Part shown: in pieces, positions 43,304 to 52,030 of the stretch
How positions within the stretch are numbered: position 1 is the first letter of the stretch
Layout of the letters: each line of letters begins with the position of its first letter
Assembly (NCBI GenBank): GCA_024227565.1
Contig: JAAEUE010000002.1
Span: forward strand, 52,420-116,419
Direction: 5' to 3'
DNA length: 64,000 nucleotides
Origin: Alphaproteobacteria bacterium
Lineage (GTDB): Bacteria > Pseudomonadota > Alphaproteobacteria > Rhizobiales > CAJQND01
The notes under the pieces: generated by a model
The model's database searches: none
What the model was told of the DNA's origin: nothing
What the model saw: only the letters and a program-made list of their open reading frames with translations
Program-made: the position numbers and the translations under genes

Positions 43304-43342
43304 GAATGACCGGGACTAACGATTCTAACTAAATCATTAGGA

Positions 43343-43371
43343 GTCGTCCTGAGGGCATCCTCAGGTTCGAC
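43343..43371 (+). promoter_or_regulatory. Hairpin in the hpf leader
   Basis: GTCG-t-CCTGAGG / CCTCAGG-tt-CGAC with loop GCAT: an 11-bp interrupted stem ending 10 nt before the hpf start. It may mask the weak ribosome binding region or stabilise the transcript. Confidence 0.45.
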
Positions 43372-43381
43372 AGACTTGCAC

Positions 43382-43972
43382 ATGCAAATCCAAATCACCG
43401 GGAAAAACATTGATGTTGGCGATGCTCTGCGCAGCCATATCGAGGACCGTCTCGAAGGCGACGTAGCGAAATATTTCGACGGTATCGTTGATGGTCATGT
43501 TACTGTTTTAAAAGAAAACTCTGAATTCAGATGTGAGTGCAACCTGCACCTGCGTACTGGCATGTCGTTGCAGACCGAGGGGCGCTCGAACGATGCTCAC
43601 GCGGCGTTTGACAAAGCGGCTGAACGGCTGGAGAAACGGCTGCGCCGCTACAAGCGGCGGCTGAAAGACCACCATGTGCGAACGTCGGCAAAGGAGGTTG
43701 CGGCGTTGAACGCGGCGGCGTATATCATCGCTCAGGAAGCGGAGACGGCGGACGAGCCGGACGATTTGAGCCCGCCGATCATTGCCGAAAGCGTGGAACG
43801 TATTCCTGACCTAACCGTGGGGGAAGCGGTCATGAAGCTCGATATATCGGATGCCCCGGTGGTTGTGTTTCGCAATGCAGGCCACAGGGGTTTGAACGTG
43901 ATCTACCGGAGATCCGACGGAAACATTGGCTGGATCGATCCTGGTTCGTCAAATCCGGCAGATTCAATTTAA
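43382..43972 (+). CDS. hpf: Long-form ribosome hibernation promoting factor
   Basis: A 196-residue long HPF. The N-terminal domain (MQIQITGKNIDVGDALRSHI, then CNLHLRTGMSLQTEG) binds the 30S decoding region, and the C-terminal domain (residues ~135-190, VEAVMKLDISDAPVVVF-like, then NVIYRRSDGNIGWIDPG) drives 100S ribosome dimers in stationary phase. I use ATG 43382; a TTG six bases upstream is possible. It is followed by ptsN as in other alphaproteobacteria, but the usual upstream rpoN is not here. Confidence 0.92.
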   Translation: MQIQITGKNIDVGDALRSHIEDRLEGDVAKYFDGIVDGHVTVLKENSEFRCECNLHLRTGMSLQTEGRSNDAHAAFDKAAERLEKRLRRYKRRLKDHHVRTSAKEVAALNAAAYIIAQEAETADEPDDLSPPIIAESVERIPDLTVGEAVMKLDISDAPVVVFRNAGHRGLNVIYRRSDGNIGWIDPGSSNPADSI

Positions 43973-44034
43973 CACTAGTTTCGGGTAGGCGGCGAAGGCT
44001 CTGTTGGCGCGTCGTCGGTGAAGGGACAAATTAC

Positions 44035-44499
44035 ATGCAACTTTCTGATCTTCTTGTGCGCGATGCGGTTTTGCCGTCTCTGAAGGCAACAAGCAAGAAA
44101 CAGGCTCTGCAAGAATTGTCGCAAGCGGCCGCAAATCTGACCGGTTTGCCGGCGCGCGACATTTTTGAGGTGCTGCTGCAGCGCGAGCGGCTCGGCTCAA
44201 CGGGTCTGGGCCAAGGCATCGCTATCCCGCATGGCAAGCTCAGCAAACTTACGACGCTGCATGGCGTTTTTGCACGCCTGAGCCAACCTATCGAATTTGA
44301 TGCGGTGGACGGTCAGCCTGTGGATTTGGTTTTTCTGCTGCTTGCGCCCGAAAGCGCCGGCGCTGATCATCTGAAGGCATTGGCCCGGATTTCCAGGCTT
44401 TTCCGCGATGCGGAGATTGTCTCAAAGCTGCGTGGCTCCGACAAAGGCGCAGCGCTTTATTCGATCATCACCGAGCCTGCCGCTTCACACGCCGCCTAA
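44035..44499 (+). CDS. ptsN: PTS nitrogen regulatory protein IIA(Ntr)
   Basis: A 154-residue EIIA(Ntr). The phosphorylated His is in GIAIPHGKL, and the fold markers FEVLLQRERLGSTGLG and FLLLAPE are present. It receives phosphate from EI(Ntr)-NPr and regulates potassium, nitrogen and carbon functions. It follows hpf by 62 bp. It is convergent with the DUF1150 gene, with 5 bp between stops. No sugar permease domain is nearby, as expected for the Ntr branch. Confidence 0.94.
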   Translation: MQLSDLLVRDAVLPSLKATSKKQALQELSQAAANLTGLPARDIFEVLLQRERLGSTGLGQGIAIPHGKLSKLTTLHGVFARLSQPIEFDAVDGQPVDLVFLLLAPESAGADHLKALARISRLFRDAEIVSKLRGSDKGAALYSIITEPAASHAA

Positions 44500-44504
44500 G
44501 GCTG

Positions 44505-44798
44505 TTAGTGCACCGGCACCATGTGCAGATCTTGCTGAATGGCGTTGGCCATCGCGCCTTCACGGGTGTCAGCAATCGCGATCGGTGTGCCGTCAGCCGC
44601 ATGCAGGGCAAAAAGCCGGACTGAGGCTGGAATACTGCCGATTTCCACATCTGCTGGGTTACCGGCTGCATCTGTGGCGCCTTTCAGCATGCGTTTTGCC
44701 ATTTTCGGCGAAATTTCGCGGAGGTAGGCCACTTCGCCGCCACCCAAAACAGCGAGATCCTGGTCGGTCATGATTTTCTCTTCAGAAACTACGTCCAT
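44505..44798 (-). CDS. DUF1150 family protein
   Basis: 97 residues with the DUF1150 hallmark LAVLGGGEVAYLREIS and a C-terminal AIADTREGAMANAIQQDL. Small alphaproteobacterial proteins of unknown role that are often encoded beside Hsp20. The ATG at 44798 has a strong GAGGAGAAG. It is downstream of the Hsp20 gene (60 bp) on the same strand, so it is probably under the same heat-shock promoter. Confidence 0.87.
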   Translation of the reverse strand: MDVVSEEKIMTDQDLAVLGGGEVAYLREISPKMAKRMLKGATDAAGNPADVEIGSIPASVRLFALHAADGTPIAIADTREGAMANAIQQDLHMVPVH

Positions 44799-44858
44799 GA
44801 GTCTTCTCCTCAGCCTTCAGTTTGCGCCTGAAATCTTCAATTTCCGTAAATCTTTTGC

Positions 44859-45293
44859 TCAGCTTTTGGCCGTTGATATTTTGACCTTGCGAACAATTTG
44901 CTCGGGCACCTTGCGGATGAGATCGACCGAGAGCAGTCCATTTTCAAGGTTTGCGCCGGTCACTTCTACGCCATCTGCAAGCACGAAACTGCGTTGAAAC
45001 TGGCGGGCGGCAATGCCGCGGTGCAAAAATTGGCCCTCGTTGCCGTCATCCACCTGTTTGCCACGAATGGCAAGCTGGCTCTCTTCAACGGAAACATCAA
45101 GCTCGTCTTCGGAAAACCCGGCAACGGCTAGCGTGATGCGAAGCCGTTCTGAACCACTATCATCCTGAATACGCTTAATATTATAAGGTGGATAGCCATC
45201 CCCGGCAGACTTTGTAGCGCGGTCTAACAGGCGCTCAACCTCGTCAAATCCGAGGAGATAGGGGCTGGAGAAAATCGAAACTCGAGAAGACAT
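44859..45293 (-). CDS. Hsp20/alpha-crystallin small heat-shock protein
   Basis: A 144-residue holdase. The alpha-crystallin core runs from about residue 38 (RIQDDSGSERLRITLAVAG) to the GVEVTGANLENGLLSVDLIRK region, and the C-terminal VRKVKISTAKS lacks a clear IxI. It binds unfolding proteins under heat. The true start is ATG 45293 (a TTG one codon upstream is not needed), with AAGG 8 nt before. A strong heat-shock promoter and a possible thermometer lie upstream. DUF1150 follows. Confidence 0.9.
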   Translation of the reverse strand: MSSRVSIFSSPYLLGFDEVERLLDRATKSAGDGYPPYNIKRIQDDSGSERLRITLAVAGFSEDELDVSVEESQLAIRGKQVDDGNEGQFLHRGIAARQFQRSFVLADGVEVTGANLENGLLSVDLIRKVPEQIVRKVKISTAKS

Positions 45294-45364
45294 CAAATTT
45301 ACCTTGTGAAACGCCCTTCACCTGAAGCGGCCGTTACGTGCAGCCCCGAATGGGCGCTGCGTTA
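45294..45364 (-). ncRNA. Candidate RNA thermometer in the Hsp20 5' leader
   Basis: A leader of about 70 nt, predicted from the promoter. It can form GCAGC-g-CCC / GGG-GCTGC and, next to the ATG, GTGAA / TTCAC extended past a 3-nt bulge by CTT pairing with AAG of the AAGG ribosome site (45302-45305). That would hide the Shine-Dalgarno at low temperature. Only hand-drawn pairing supports it. Confidence 0.4.
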
Positions 45365-45370
45365 ACGCAT

Positions 45371-45399
45371 ATTTGGGGTTTCAGGTCCTGCGGTTCAAG
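45371..45399 (-). promoter_or_regulatory. Sigma32 (RpoH) promoter for the Hsp20-DUF1150 pair
   Basis: Minus-strand CTTGAA (45399-45394), 15 bp, then CCCCAAAT (45378-45371), a near-perfect match to the RpoH consensus CTTGAA-N13-17-CCCCATNT. Transcription would start near 45364. Confidence 0.75.
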
Positions 45400-45408
45400 G
45401 TTTTCCGG

Positions 45409-47829
45409 TCAACCACGCATGCGCGCGTGATCTGCGTCAAACAAAGGTTTGGAGACCAGGGTTGCCGGGCACATCTGACCCAAGATCTCAATTTCTACAG
45501 CCAGCCCGTCTGCGATCAGATCCATGGGCAGGAACCCAAGCGCCACAGATTTTTGGCTGTAGTGGGCATATCCGCCTGATGTGACGAAGCCTTTTACCTC
45601 ACCGCCAACCCAAATTGGCTCATCGGCATGCACATCTGCATCTTGGGTCTCCACCACAAAGGCACACAGCTTCTTTTCAGGGCCGCGGGCCTTTTCCGCC
45701 ATAGCGGCGGATTTACCAATGAAATCAACCGGTTTATTATAAGCCACAAAGCGCTCAAGGCCTGCCTCAGCGGGCATGAAATCGGGCCGGTACTCATGCA
45801 GCCAGGCACCGAAGAATTTCTCCAAGCGCAGGCTCATCATGGCCCGCATGCCAAACGGTTTCAGGCCTAGATCGGCGCCAGCTGCAGCCAAAATCTCATA
45901 AAGCACTGCCTGGTCTTCGGCTGGCACATAGATTTCGTAGCCCAGGTCGCCCGTGAACGACACGCGCTGAACCAGTGCGCGGCAAATGCCAATATCCATC
46001 CAACCCGCAGCCATGAAGGGCAATGCGGTGTTGGAGACGTCGGCTTTTGTCACCCGAGACAGCAACTCGCGGGCATTGGCCCCGGCAATCTGGAATCCGA
46101 TTTGGCGGGTGGAGATGTTGCCTAATCCGACGCTGCCGTCATCTGGCAAATGCTGGGTAAACCAGCGCATGTGATTGGCCTGCGCCCCAAAAGAGGCGGT
46201 GAGCCGGAAGTTTTCCGGGCCAAGCCGAGTGATCGTGAAATCCCCAATAATCCGCCCTTTTGGGCTCAACATTGGGGTGAGGGTCAGGCGGCCCTGCTTT
46301 GGCATGCGCCCGGCCATCATGCGATCAAGCCAGGCTTCTGCGCCAGGGCCGGTCACCTCGTATTTGCCGAAATTGTGGATCTCGTTGATGCCAACTGCTT
46401 CGCGCACGGCGCGGCATTCTGCGCCGGTGGTTTCAAATGCGTTCGAGCGCCGAAACGTGGGCGTCTCGTAGAGATCTTCGCCTTCAGGCGCGAAGTAGTT
46501 CACCGCCTCCATGCCGTAAGCAGAACCAAACACGGCGCGCTGGGATTTCCAGATCCCATAGGCTGGCGTGGTCTGGAAAGGGCGGGCTGCCGGCAGCTCT
46601 TCGTTCGGGTAACCGATGGAGAAGCGGCGTTGATAGTTTTCACGCACTTTGTCGCGGGTGTAACCGGGGGTGACCCAGTTGCCGAAGCGGGCCACATCCA
46701 TGGCGAACACGTCGCGGGAGGGCTCGCCCTCAACCATCCATTCAGCCAACGTGAGCCCAACGCCTCCGCCTTGGGAGAAGCCGGCCATGACCGCATTGGC
46801 GGCCCAGTAGTTGCGCAAGGTCGGCACCGGTCCCACAAGCGGATTGCCGTCCGGGGCAAAGCTGAAGGGGCCATTGATGATGCGCTTGATGCCGGCACGC
46901 TCCAGCACCGGATAGCGCTTGAAAGCGAACTCCAAAGCATCGCCGATGCGGTCCAGCTTGTCCGGCAGCAGCTCATGGCCGAACTCCAGCGGCGTCCCGT
47001 CTACGGCCCAGTGCTCGCAGGTTTGCTCGTAAAACCCGATCACCAGCCCCCGGCCTTCCTGGCGCAGATAGCTCTCGCCCTCCGGATCCATCACATGAGG
47101 CAGTTCGTCATCACGCTCATAGACTTCAGGGGTTTCTTCGGTGACCAGGTATTGGTGCTCCATGGGATGCAGGGGCAGATAGACCCCGGCCAGCGCTCCC
47201 ACTTCTCGTCCCCACAGACCACCTGCATTGACCACGTGTTCTGCCACGATCGTGCCCTGCTCAGTGACCACGTCCCATCCGCCATCAGCTCTCTGGTTGG
47301 TTTCGATCACCGGGTTGCGCAAAACGATATCAGCGCCCGCCATGCGGGCCGCTTTCGCGTAGGCATGGGTGGTGCCCGAGGGGTCAAGATGGCCATCCAG
47401 TGGGTCGTAGAGAGCGCCCAGCACGCCATCTGTGTTGGTAATGGGGGAGATCTTGCGGATCTCGTCTGGTCCGACAATCTCCGTCTCCAGGCCCATGTAG
47501 CGGTGTTTTGCCCGTTCGGCCTTGAGGAAGTCCATCCGGTCTTCGGATGTCGCCAAAGTGAGACCGCCCACATGATGCAGGCCGCAGGATTGGCCGGAAA
47601 TCTCTTCCAGTTCCCGGTAAAGCTGGATGGTGTAGCCTTGTAAGGCCGCCATGTTGGTGTCGGCGTTCAAGGTGTGGAAACCGCCAGCTGCGTGCCAAGT
47701 GGACCCGGAGGTCAGTTCAGAGCGCTCAATCAGCGTCACATCGCTCCAGCCCAGTTTTGTGAGGTGATAGAGAACCGAGCAGCCGACAACCCCGCCGCCG
47801 ATGATGACAACGCGCGTGTGTGATTTCAT
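45409..47829 (-). CDS. Dimethylglycine/sarcosine dehydrogenase family flavoprotein (DAO + GcvT domains)
   Basis: 806 residues: an N-terminal DAO-type FAD domain (VVIIGGGVVGCSVLYHLT; SGSTWHAAGG has the His that carries covalent FAD in mammalian DMGDH/SARDH), then a GcvT-like tetrahydrofolate domain from about residue 440 (FEVTGPGAEAWLDRMMA-like, then GYEIYVPAEDQ). It demethylates N-methylated glycine derivatives, giving formaldehyde or methylene-THF, with electrons going to ETF. The window's left end also encodes amine-demethylase-type functions, but 40 kb away. It is in the same orientation as the NDUFA9-like gene. Confidence 0.89.
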   Translation of the reverse strand: MKSHTRVVIIGGGVVGCSVLYHLTKLGWSDVTLIERSELTSGSTWHAAGGFHTLNADTNMAALQGYTIQLYRELEEISGQSCGLHHVGGLTLATSEDRMDFLKAERAKHRYMGLETEIVGPDEIRKISPITNTDGVLGALYDPLDGHLDPSGTTHAYAKAARMAGADIVLRNPVIETNQRADGGWDVVTEQGTIVAEHVVNAGGLWGREVGALAGVYLPLHPMEHQYLVTEETPEVYERDDELPHVMDPEGESYLRQEGRGLVIGFYEQTCEHWAVDGTPLEFGHELLPDKLDRIGDALEFAFKRYPVLERAGIKRIINGPFSFAPDGNPLVGPVPTLRNYWAANAVMAGFSQGGGVGLTLAEWMVEGEPSRDVFAMDVARFGNWVTPGYTRDKVRENYQRRFSIGYPNEELPAARPFQTTPAYGIWKSQRAVFGSAYGMEAVNYFAPEGEDLYETPTFRRSNAFETTGAECRAVREAVGINEIHNFGKYEVTGPGAEAWLDRMMAGRMPKQGRLTLTPMLSPKGRIIGDFTITRLGPENFRLTASFGAQANHMRWFTQHLPDDGSVGLGNISTRQIGFQIAGANARELLSRVTKADVSNTALPFMAAGWMDIGICRALVQRVSFTGDLGYEIYVPAEDQAVLYEILAAAGADLGLKPFGMRAMMSLRLEKFFGAWLHEYRPDFMPAEAGLERFVAYNKPVDFIGKSAAMAEKARGPEKKLCAFVVETQDADVHADEPIWVGGEVKGFVTSGGYAHYSQKSVALGFLPMDLIADGLAVEIEILGQMCPATLVSKPLFDADHARMRG

Positions 47830-47847
47830 ATGCCTATCGCCTGGGGC

Positions 47848-48834
47848 TTAAACGGCTTTGATCTGATCGAACTGTCCACGGGGACGAAAACGCCCGAGAT
47901 AGCTGGGAACCACCGCCTCTATCCCCTCCGGCGTGATTCCAAGACCTTCCAACGTCCTCTTTTCGGCCGCTGCCGCATCGCTGACCACATTGTCGTTTTC
48001 CAGAAGCTTGACCTGATCCACCGTAATCGGCGCATAGGGGAGCATCTGCAGGAACATGGCCTTCATCTTGGCGATCGCGAACGGGACCGGAACGAGAAGC
48101 CGTTTGCGGAGGGTTGTTTCCAGAACGAACTCAAGCAGCTGCTTGAAGGTGAGAACTTCAGGGCCACCCAGCTCGTATGTTTCGCCAGCCTTGCCTTTTC
48201 CGTCCACGACCGCTGTAACGGCTTCGGCAACATCGCCCACGAATACCGGCTGGAACTTGGTATACCCACCGCCGATGAGTGGCAAAACGGGCGAAATTCG
48301 CGCCATTCCGGCAAACCGGTTGAAGAAACCGTCGCCGGGCCCGAATATGATAGATGGCCGCACAATCACAGCGCCGGGGAATGCGGCCTGAACCGCCTGC
48401 TCGCCTTCTGCCTTGGTGCGGGCATAGTTGGCATCGCTTTCCAGGTCAGCACCGATGGCCGAGATTTGAACAAACGCGCGGGCGCCAGCAGCCTTTGCCG
48501 CTCTGGCGCAAGCTTCGGCGCCAAACACATGGCAGGCTTCGAAGGTTTGCCGGCCGGAATTTGCCAACAGACCCACAAGATTGATCACAGTATCCGAATC
48601 ACGGCAGGCGGCCTCAAGCGATTTGGGATAGCGCACATTGGCTTGCACCATCTGGATTTGCCCCAGATTGCCAAGAGGCTGCAGATGGCCTGCAAGATCT
48701 GGTCGGCGGCAGGCGACACGCACCCGGTAGCCTTGCTTTGCCAGCGCCCGGACGATTTGCCGGCCGAGAAAGCCAGAACCGCCGATGAGGGTTACGAGTT
48801 TGGATGTGTTTGCGTTTGCCACGGTGTGCTCCAT
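47848..48834 (-). CDS. NDUFA9-family NAD(P)-binding protein
   Basis: A 328-residue atypical short-chain dehydrogenase/epimerase with the Rossmann loop TLIGGSGFLGRQIVRAL and a YARTK motif in place of YxxxK. Family members are accessory subunits of respiratory complex I (NDUFA9/NuoE-associated in alphaproteobacteria). The start is ATG 48834; an upstream TTG is not needed. It is divergent from tRNA-Leu. No nuo genes are nearby, so a complex I role rests on family membership only. Confidence 0.85.
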   Translation of the reverse strand: MEHTVANANTSKLVTLIGGSGFLGRQIVRALAKQGYRVRVACRRPDLAGHLQPLGNLGQIQMVQANVRYPKSLEAACRDSDTVINLVGLLANSGRQTFEACHVFGAEACARAAKAAGARAFVQISAIGADLESDANYARTKAEGEQAVQAAFPGAVIVRPSIIFGPGDGFFNRFAGMARISPVLPLIGGGYTKFQPVFVGDVAEAVTAVVDGKGKAGETYELGGPEVLTFKQLLEFVLETTLRKRLLVPVPFAIAKMKAMFLQMLPYAPITVDQVKLLENDNVVSDAAAAEKRTLEGLGITPEGIEAVVPSYLGRFRPRGQFDQIKAV

Positions 48835-48934
48835 CAAGCTGGGAGTGCAGGCCTCAACAGGCCTGAATGCCTGTAAACGGTTTTACAGCTTCCCGCTCAG
48901 CTTTCAACGATGTTTTGTTTACGCACATGTCCGC

Positions 48935-48963
48935 TTGACAATCAGCGCCCGGAAACCCTATGT
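48935..48963 (+). promoter_or_regulatory. Sigma70 promoter for tRNA-Leu
   Basis: TTGACA (48935-48940), 17 bp, CTATGT (48958-48963); predicted start near 48970, 6 nt before the tRNA 5' end. Confidence 0.65.
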
Positions 48964-48975
48964 GCTGCGCGACGT

Positions 48976-49062
48976 GCCCAGGTGGCGGAATTGGTAGACG
49001 CGCTAGCTTCAGGTGCTAGTGATCGAAAGGTCGTGGAAGTTCGAGTCTTCTCCTGGGCACCA
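48976..49062 (+). tRNA. tRNA-Leu(CAG)
   Basis: 87 nt including encoded CCA. Acceptor GCCCAGG pairs with CCTGGGC; the D-loop has GGTAGACG; anticodon stem CTAGC/GCTAG encloses TTCAGGT, with anticodon CAG at 49010-49012. A long variable arm (GATCGAAAGGTC) and TTCGAGTC T-loop confirm the type II leucine tRNA. Confidence 0.96.
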
Positions 49063-49102
49063 TATTAATCCGGCCAAATCCTCCGGGTTTTGAAAGACAT
49101 AA

Positions 49103-49714
49103 ATGGCCATTGCGGTTCATAAAAACGACCTCCCAGCATCGCTCGACTTTGGTTCGTCTGTGGCTGTGGATTCTGAGACCCTTGGGCTCAACACGCTTCG
49201 TGACAAACTGTGCGTGGTTCAACTGTCGGCCGGCGACGGTGATGCCCATCTCGTTCAACTGGACAGATCCAGTTACGATTGCCCAAACCTGAAGGCGGTG
49301 CTGACAGATCCGGCCGTCTTGAAGATTTTTCACTTTGCACGATTTGATGTTGCCGCATTTCGGCACTATCTCCGCATTGATACCACGCCGGTCTATTGTA
49401 CAAAAATTGCCTCAAAGCTTGTCCGAACCTATACCGACCGGCACGGCTTGAAGGATCTGTGCCGTGAGATTTTGGACATGGATATGTCGAAGCAGCAGCA
49501 AAGCTCCGATTGGGGTGCAGAGACACTTTCTCAAGCTCAACAAGAGTATGCCGCCGCAGATGTGCTCCACTTGCACCAGCTCCAGGCGCGCGTGGACGAG
49601 ATGCTTGCCCGCGAAGGGCGCACCGAGATGGCGCAAAGGTGTTTTGACTTTCTGCCCTCCCGCGTGGCGCTTGATCTGGCGGGTTGGTCGGAGGTGGATA
49701 TTTTCGCCCATTGA
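49103..49714 (+). CDS. rnd: Ribonuclease D-type 3'-5' exonuclease
   Basis: A 203-residue DEDD-type exonuclease: VDSETLGL (Asp, Glu), FHFARFD (Asp) and YAAADVLHL (Tyr-x3-Asp). It lacks the HRDC domains of E. coli RNase D, so it is a catalytic-core-only form, common in alphaproteobacteria. It trims the 3' ends of tRNA and other structured RNAs. It is 40 bp after tRNA-Leu and about 100 bp before lptC, on the same strand. Confidence 0.9.
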   Translation: MAIAVHKNDLPASLDFGSSVAVDSETLGLNTLRDKLCVVQLSAGDGDAHLVQLDRSSYDCPNLKAVLTDPAVLKIFHFARFDVAAFRHYLRIDTTPVYCTKIASKLVRTYTDRHGLKDLCREILDMDMSKQQQSSDWGAETLSQAQQEYAAADVLHLHQLQARVDEMLAREGRTEMAQRCFDFLPSRVALDLAGWSEVDIFAH

Positions 49715-49811
49715 GGGTGAAGGTCAAATTCTTATTGATTTGCGCTTTTTGTCCCAGAGCTTCACTATGCCGGCACCCGAAAGCGCCAGGTCACACTGGC
49801 AAGGATGAGAG

Positions 49812-50510
49812 ATGGATATTGCCAGGAGACCTGCCAGTCTGCGCATACCCACTCCGGCGCCTGCGCCGGAGAATCTCAATTTAACGGTTCCAACTCGTCG
49901 GCGCAGCCGCCACCGGGATTACACCAAGTTCATCAGTCTTGGGTGTGTCGTGGTTGGCGTGGGCTTGGTGGCCTGGTTTTTCATTCAAGCTGGCATGTTT
50001 GAGGAAGCTGCGGCACCTGTTCAATCATCCAAGTCGGCAAAAGGCGCTCAAATTTCTTCAAAAGAGAGCGTGATGCTGGCACCGGTGTTCACCGGATTTG
50101 ATAAGAACAATCAACCCTATTCGGTGAGCGCCAAGTCTGCGCGCCGTGATGAGGCCAAACCCGATGTGGTGTTTCTGAATGAGGTGAAGGGCGAACTCAA
50201 ACTGCGGAAATCAGGCGATCTGGTCCTTATAACCGCAGATAAGGGCACCTACACCTCGGATGCAAAAAAGCTTGATCTCACTGGCACGGTCAGGATGATT
50301 TCTACGGGAAAGTATTCAGCCAAGACCGATGCCGCCAAGGTGAACCTGCCGAACAAGAGCTTGCGGTCAGAGACGCCTGTAAATGTCGTGTTTTCGTCTG
50401 GAATTATCGATGCAAATGGAGTTGAGCTGTGGGATGCCGGTGAACGGATTTTGTTCTTCAATGGTGTTCGGCTGCACATTCCAGAGCAAGACAAAAAAGG
50501 ATCACAGTAG
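49812..50510 (+). CDS. lptC: LPS export protein LptC
   Basis: 232 residues: a basic N-terminus, one membrane helix (about 42-61, LGCVVVGVGLVAWFFI), and a periplasmic beta-jellyroll with GTYTSDAKKLDLTGTV. It is the bitopic link between LptFG and LptA in the LPS bridge. ATG 49812 follows AAGGATGAGAG. It is the first of lptC-lptA-lptB-rpoN, with a 3-nt gap to lptA. Confidence 0.87.
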   Translation: MDIARRPASLRIPTPAPAPENLNLTVPTRRRSRHRDYTKFISLGCVVVGVGLVAWFFIQAGMFEEAAAPVQSSKSAKGAQISSKESVMLAPVFTGFDKNNQPYSVSAKSARRDEAKPDVVFLNEVKGELKLRKSGDLVLITADKGTYTSDAKKLDLTGTVRMISTGKYSAKTDAAKVNLPNKSLRSETPVNVVFSSGIIDANGVELWDAGERILFFNGVRLHIPEQDKKGSQ

Positions 50511-50513
50511 CAA

Positions 50514-51059
50514 ATGAAACTCAGGGCAATCCCGGCCAAACTGGTGCCGGTGGTGGGTATGGGGCTTTTGGTTTTGAGCGTGGCATGCGGCCCCGCGGCG
50601 AGCCAGTCCGGGACCGGCATTGGCACTAATCTGACCGATGCCAGTTCAAAATCCAAAGCGGCGGTCGATATCTCGGCTGATTCAATGGAACTGCTTGAAG
50701 AGCAAAAGAAAGCCGTGTTCACTGGAAACGTGGACGCGGTTCGGGGCAAGATCAAACTCAAGTCTAACAAGCTGGTGGTCGATTACGCCGAGGTGAAGCG
50801 CAAAAACGGCTCAAAGAAAACCGAAGTCCGGTTCTTGAACGCGACAGGCAACGTGAAAATTGTGTCCGGGAACCAAACCATCACATCAGACCGGGCAAAA
50901 ATGAATGTAAAAACCAACAAAGCAATTATTAGTGGTAACGTTACTGTTGTGCAGGGCAAAACGCGGCTGAAGGGGAATAAATTGCATTTGAACCTGACCA
51001 CCGGCAAAAGCCGGATGGAAGGCGGGCGGGTGCGCGCGAAGTTCTTCCCTCAGCAATAA
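50514..51059 (+). CDS. lptA: LPS transport periplasmic protein LptA
   Basis: 181 residues: signal peptide (about 1-30, MKLRAIPAKLVPVVGMGLLV...), then an OstA-like jellyroll with VDISADSMELLEEQKKAVFT, GNVDAVRGKIKLKSNKLVVD and ISGNVTVVQGKTRL. It forms the periplasmic bridge that passes LPS to LptDE. It is directly after lptC (3 nt). Confidence 0.88.
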   Translation: MKLRAIPAKLVPVVGMGLLVLSVACGPAASQSGTGIGTNLTDASSKSKAAVDISADSMELLEEQKKAVFTGNVDAVRGKIKLKSNKLVVDYAEVKRKNGSKKTEVRFLNATGNVKIVSGNQTITSDRAKMNVKTNKAIISGNVTVVQGKTRLKGNKLHLNLTTGKSRMEGGRVRAKFFPQQ

Positions 51060-51117
51060 TTTCAGACGATGGCGCTCAGCATGGGGCTGTGGCATGCTTC
51101 ATCGAAAATTAATCTAA

Positions 51118-51987
51118 ATGGTTGGTAATGCAGTGGAAGAGAGTGACCAAACGGACATGGCATCGTATCGGCGAGATCGGTCAGGCACCGGACCCGCCGA
51201 TGGGTCAGCAGGCGAGGGGCGTCGTTTCCCGGCACCTGCTCCCAGACACCATGAACCGGTCCACGATGGCCTCGTCGCCTACGAGCTCACAAAGAGCTAC
51301 AAGCGGCGGCCGGTTGTCAGGGGTGTAAGTCTCTCTGTTCAAAGGGGTGAGGCCGTAGGTCTTCTTGGTCCCAATGGCGCTGGCAAAACAACCGTTTTCT
51401 ACATGATCACGGGTTTGGTTGCCGCCGACACCGGGGCCATTGAGTTTGACGGGCAGGATATTACCCATTTGCCAATGTATAAACGGGCACGTCTCGGCAT
51501 TGGTTACCTGCCCCAAGAACCGTCGATCTTTCGCGGCCTAACCGTGGAGGAAAATATTCGCGCCGTGCTCGAGGTTGTAGAGCCGGACAAGGACGAGCGC
51601 GAAAGTGTGTTGCGTGGTTTGTTAGATGAGTTTGCAGTTACGCATCTCCGGAGTACGCCGGCTGTGGCACTCTCTGGTGGAGAACGGCGGCGGGTTGAGA
51701 TCGCGAGAGCCCTGGCGGCAAGACCTACATTCATGCTCTTGGACGAGCCCTTCGCAGGGATTGACCCAATTGCAATCGGCGATATCCGCGCCTTGGTGCA
51801 CCACCTCACAGATCGGGGAATCGGGGTGCTTATTACGGATCACAACGTACGAGAAACCTTAGAGCTCATCGACCGGGCCTTGATCATTCATCAGGGCCAG
51901 GTGCTGATGGAAGGCTTACCTGAGGAAATCGTGCAGAACAGTGAAGTGCGGCGGCTCTATCTTGGTGATGAGTTTTCGCTGCGGTAG
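51118..51987 (+). CDS. lptB: LPS export ABC ATPase LptB
   Basis: A 289-residue ATPase with Walker A LLGPNGAGKTT, Q-loop GIGYLPQEPSIFRGL, signature VALSGGERRRVEIARAL, Walker B FMLLDEPFAGIDP and switch His in VLITDHNVRET. It powers LptFG. A polar extension of about 45 residues precedes the usual start; ATG 51118 or ATG 51157 could be true. 44 bp before rpoN. Confidence 0.93.
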   Translation: MVGNAVEESDQTDMASYRRDRSGTGPADGSAGEGRRFPAPAPRHHEPVHDGLVAYELTKSYKRRPVVRGVSLSVQRGEAVGLLGPNGAGKTTVFYMITGLVAADTGAIEFDGQDITHLPMYKRARLGIGYLPQEPSIFRGLTVEENIRAVLEVVEPDKDERESVLRGLLDEFAVTHLRSTPAVALSGGERRRVEIARALAARPTFMLLDEPFAGIDPIAIGDIRALVHHLTDRGIGVLITDHNVRETLELIDRALIIHQGQVLMEGLPEEIVQNSEVRRLYLGDEFSLR

Positions 51988-52030
51988 GGCGCAGGGCCCG
52001 GCGGGGCGTAGAGTAACAGGGTGCGTACAC

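Larger units (their letters stand above)
42993..43381. other. Intergenic region between type I secretion genes and hpf
   Basis: 389 bp with no convincing gene. It contains a possible sigma70 promoter toward hpf (TTGACA at 43169, TAGTTT at 43192, 17-bp spacing), a sigma54-like element, and a hairpin near the hpf start. The segment 43060-43150 is A/T-rich. Confidence 0.5.

Noticed and set aside
46150..47643. 497-codon open frame on the plus strand opposite the dimethylglycine dehydrogenase gene
   Set aside because: It mirrors a strongly conserved gene on the other strand, has no family motifs, and is explained by high-GC codon structure.
47830..48876. 348-codon plus-strand frame opposite the NDUFA9-like gene
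   Set aside because: No recognisable features; the minus strand encodes a conserved Rossmann protein.
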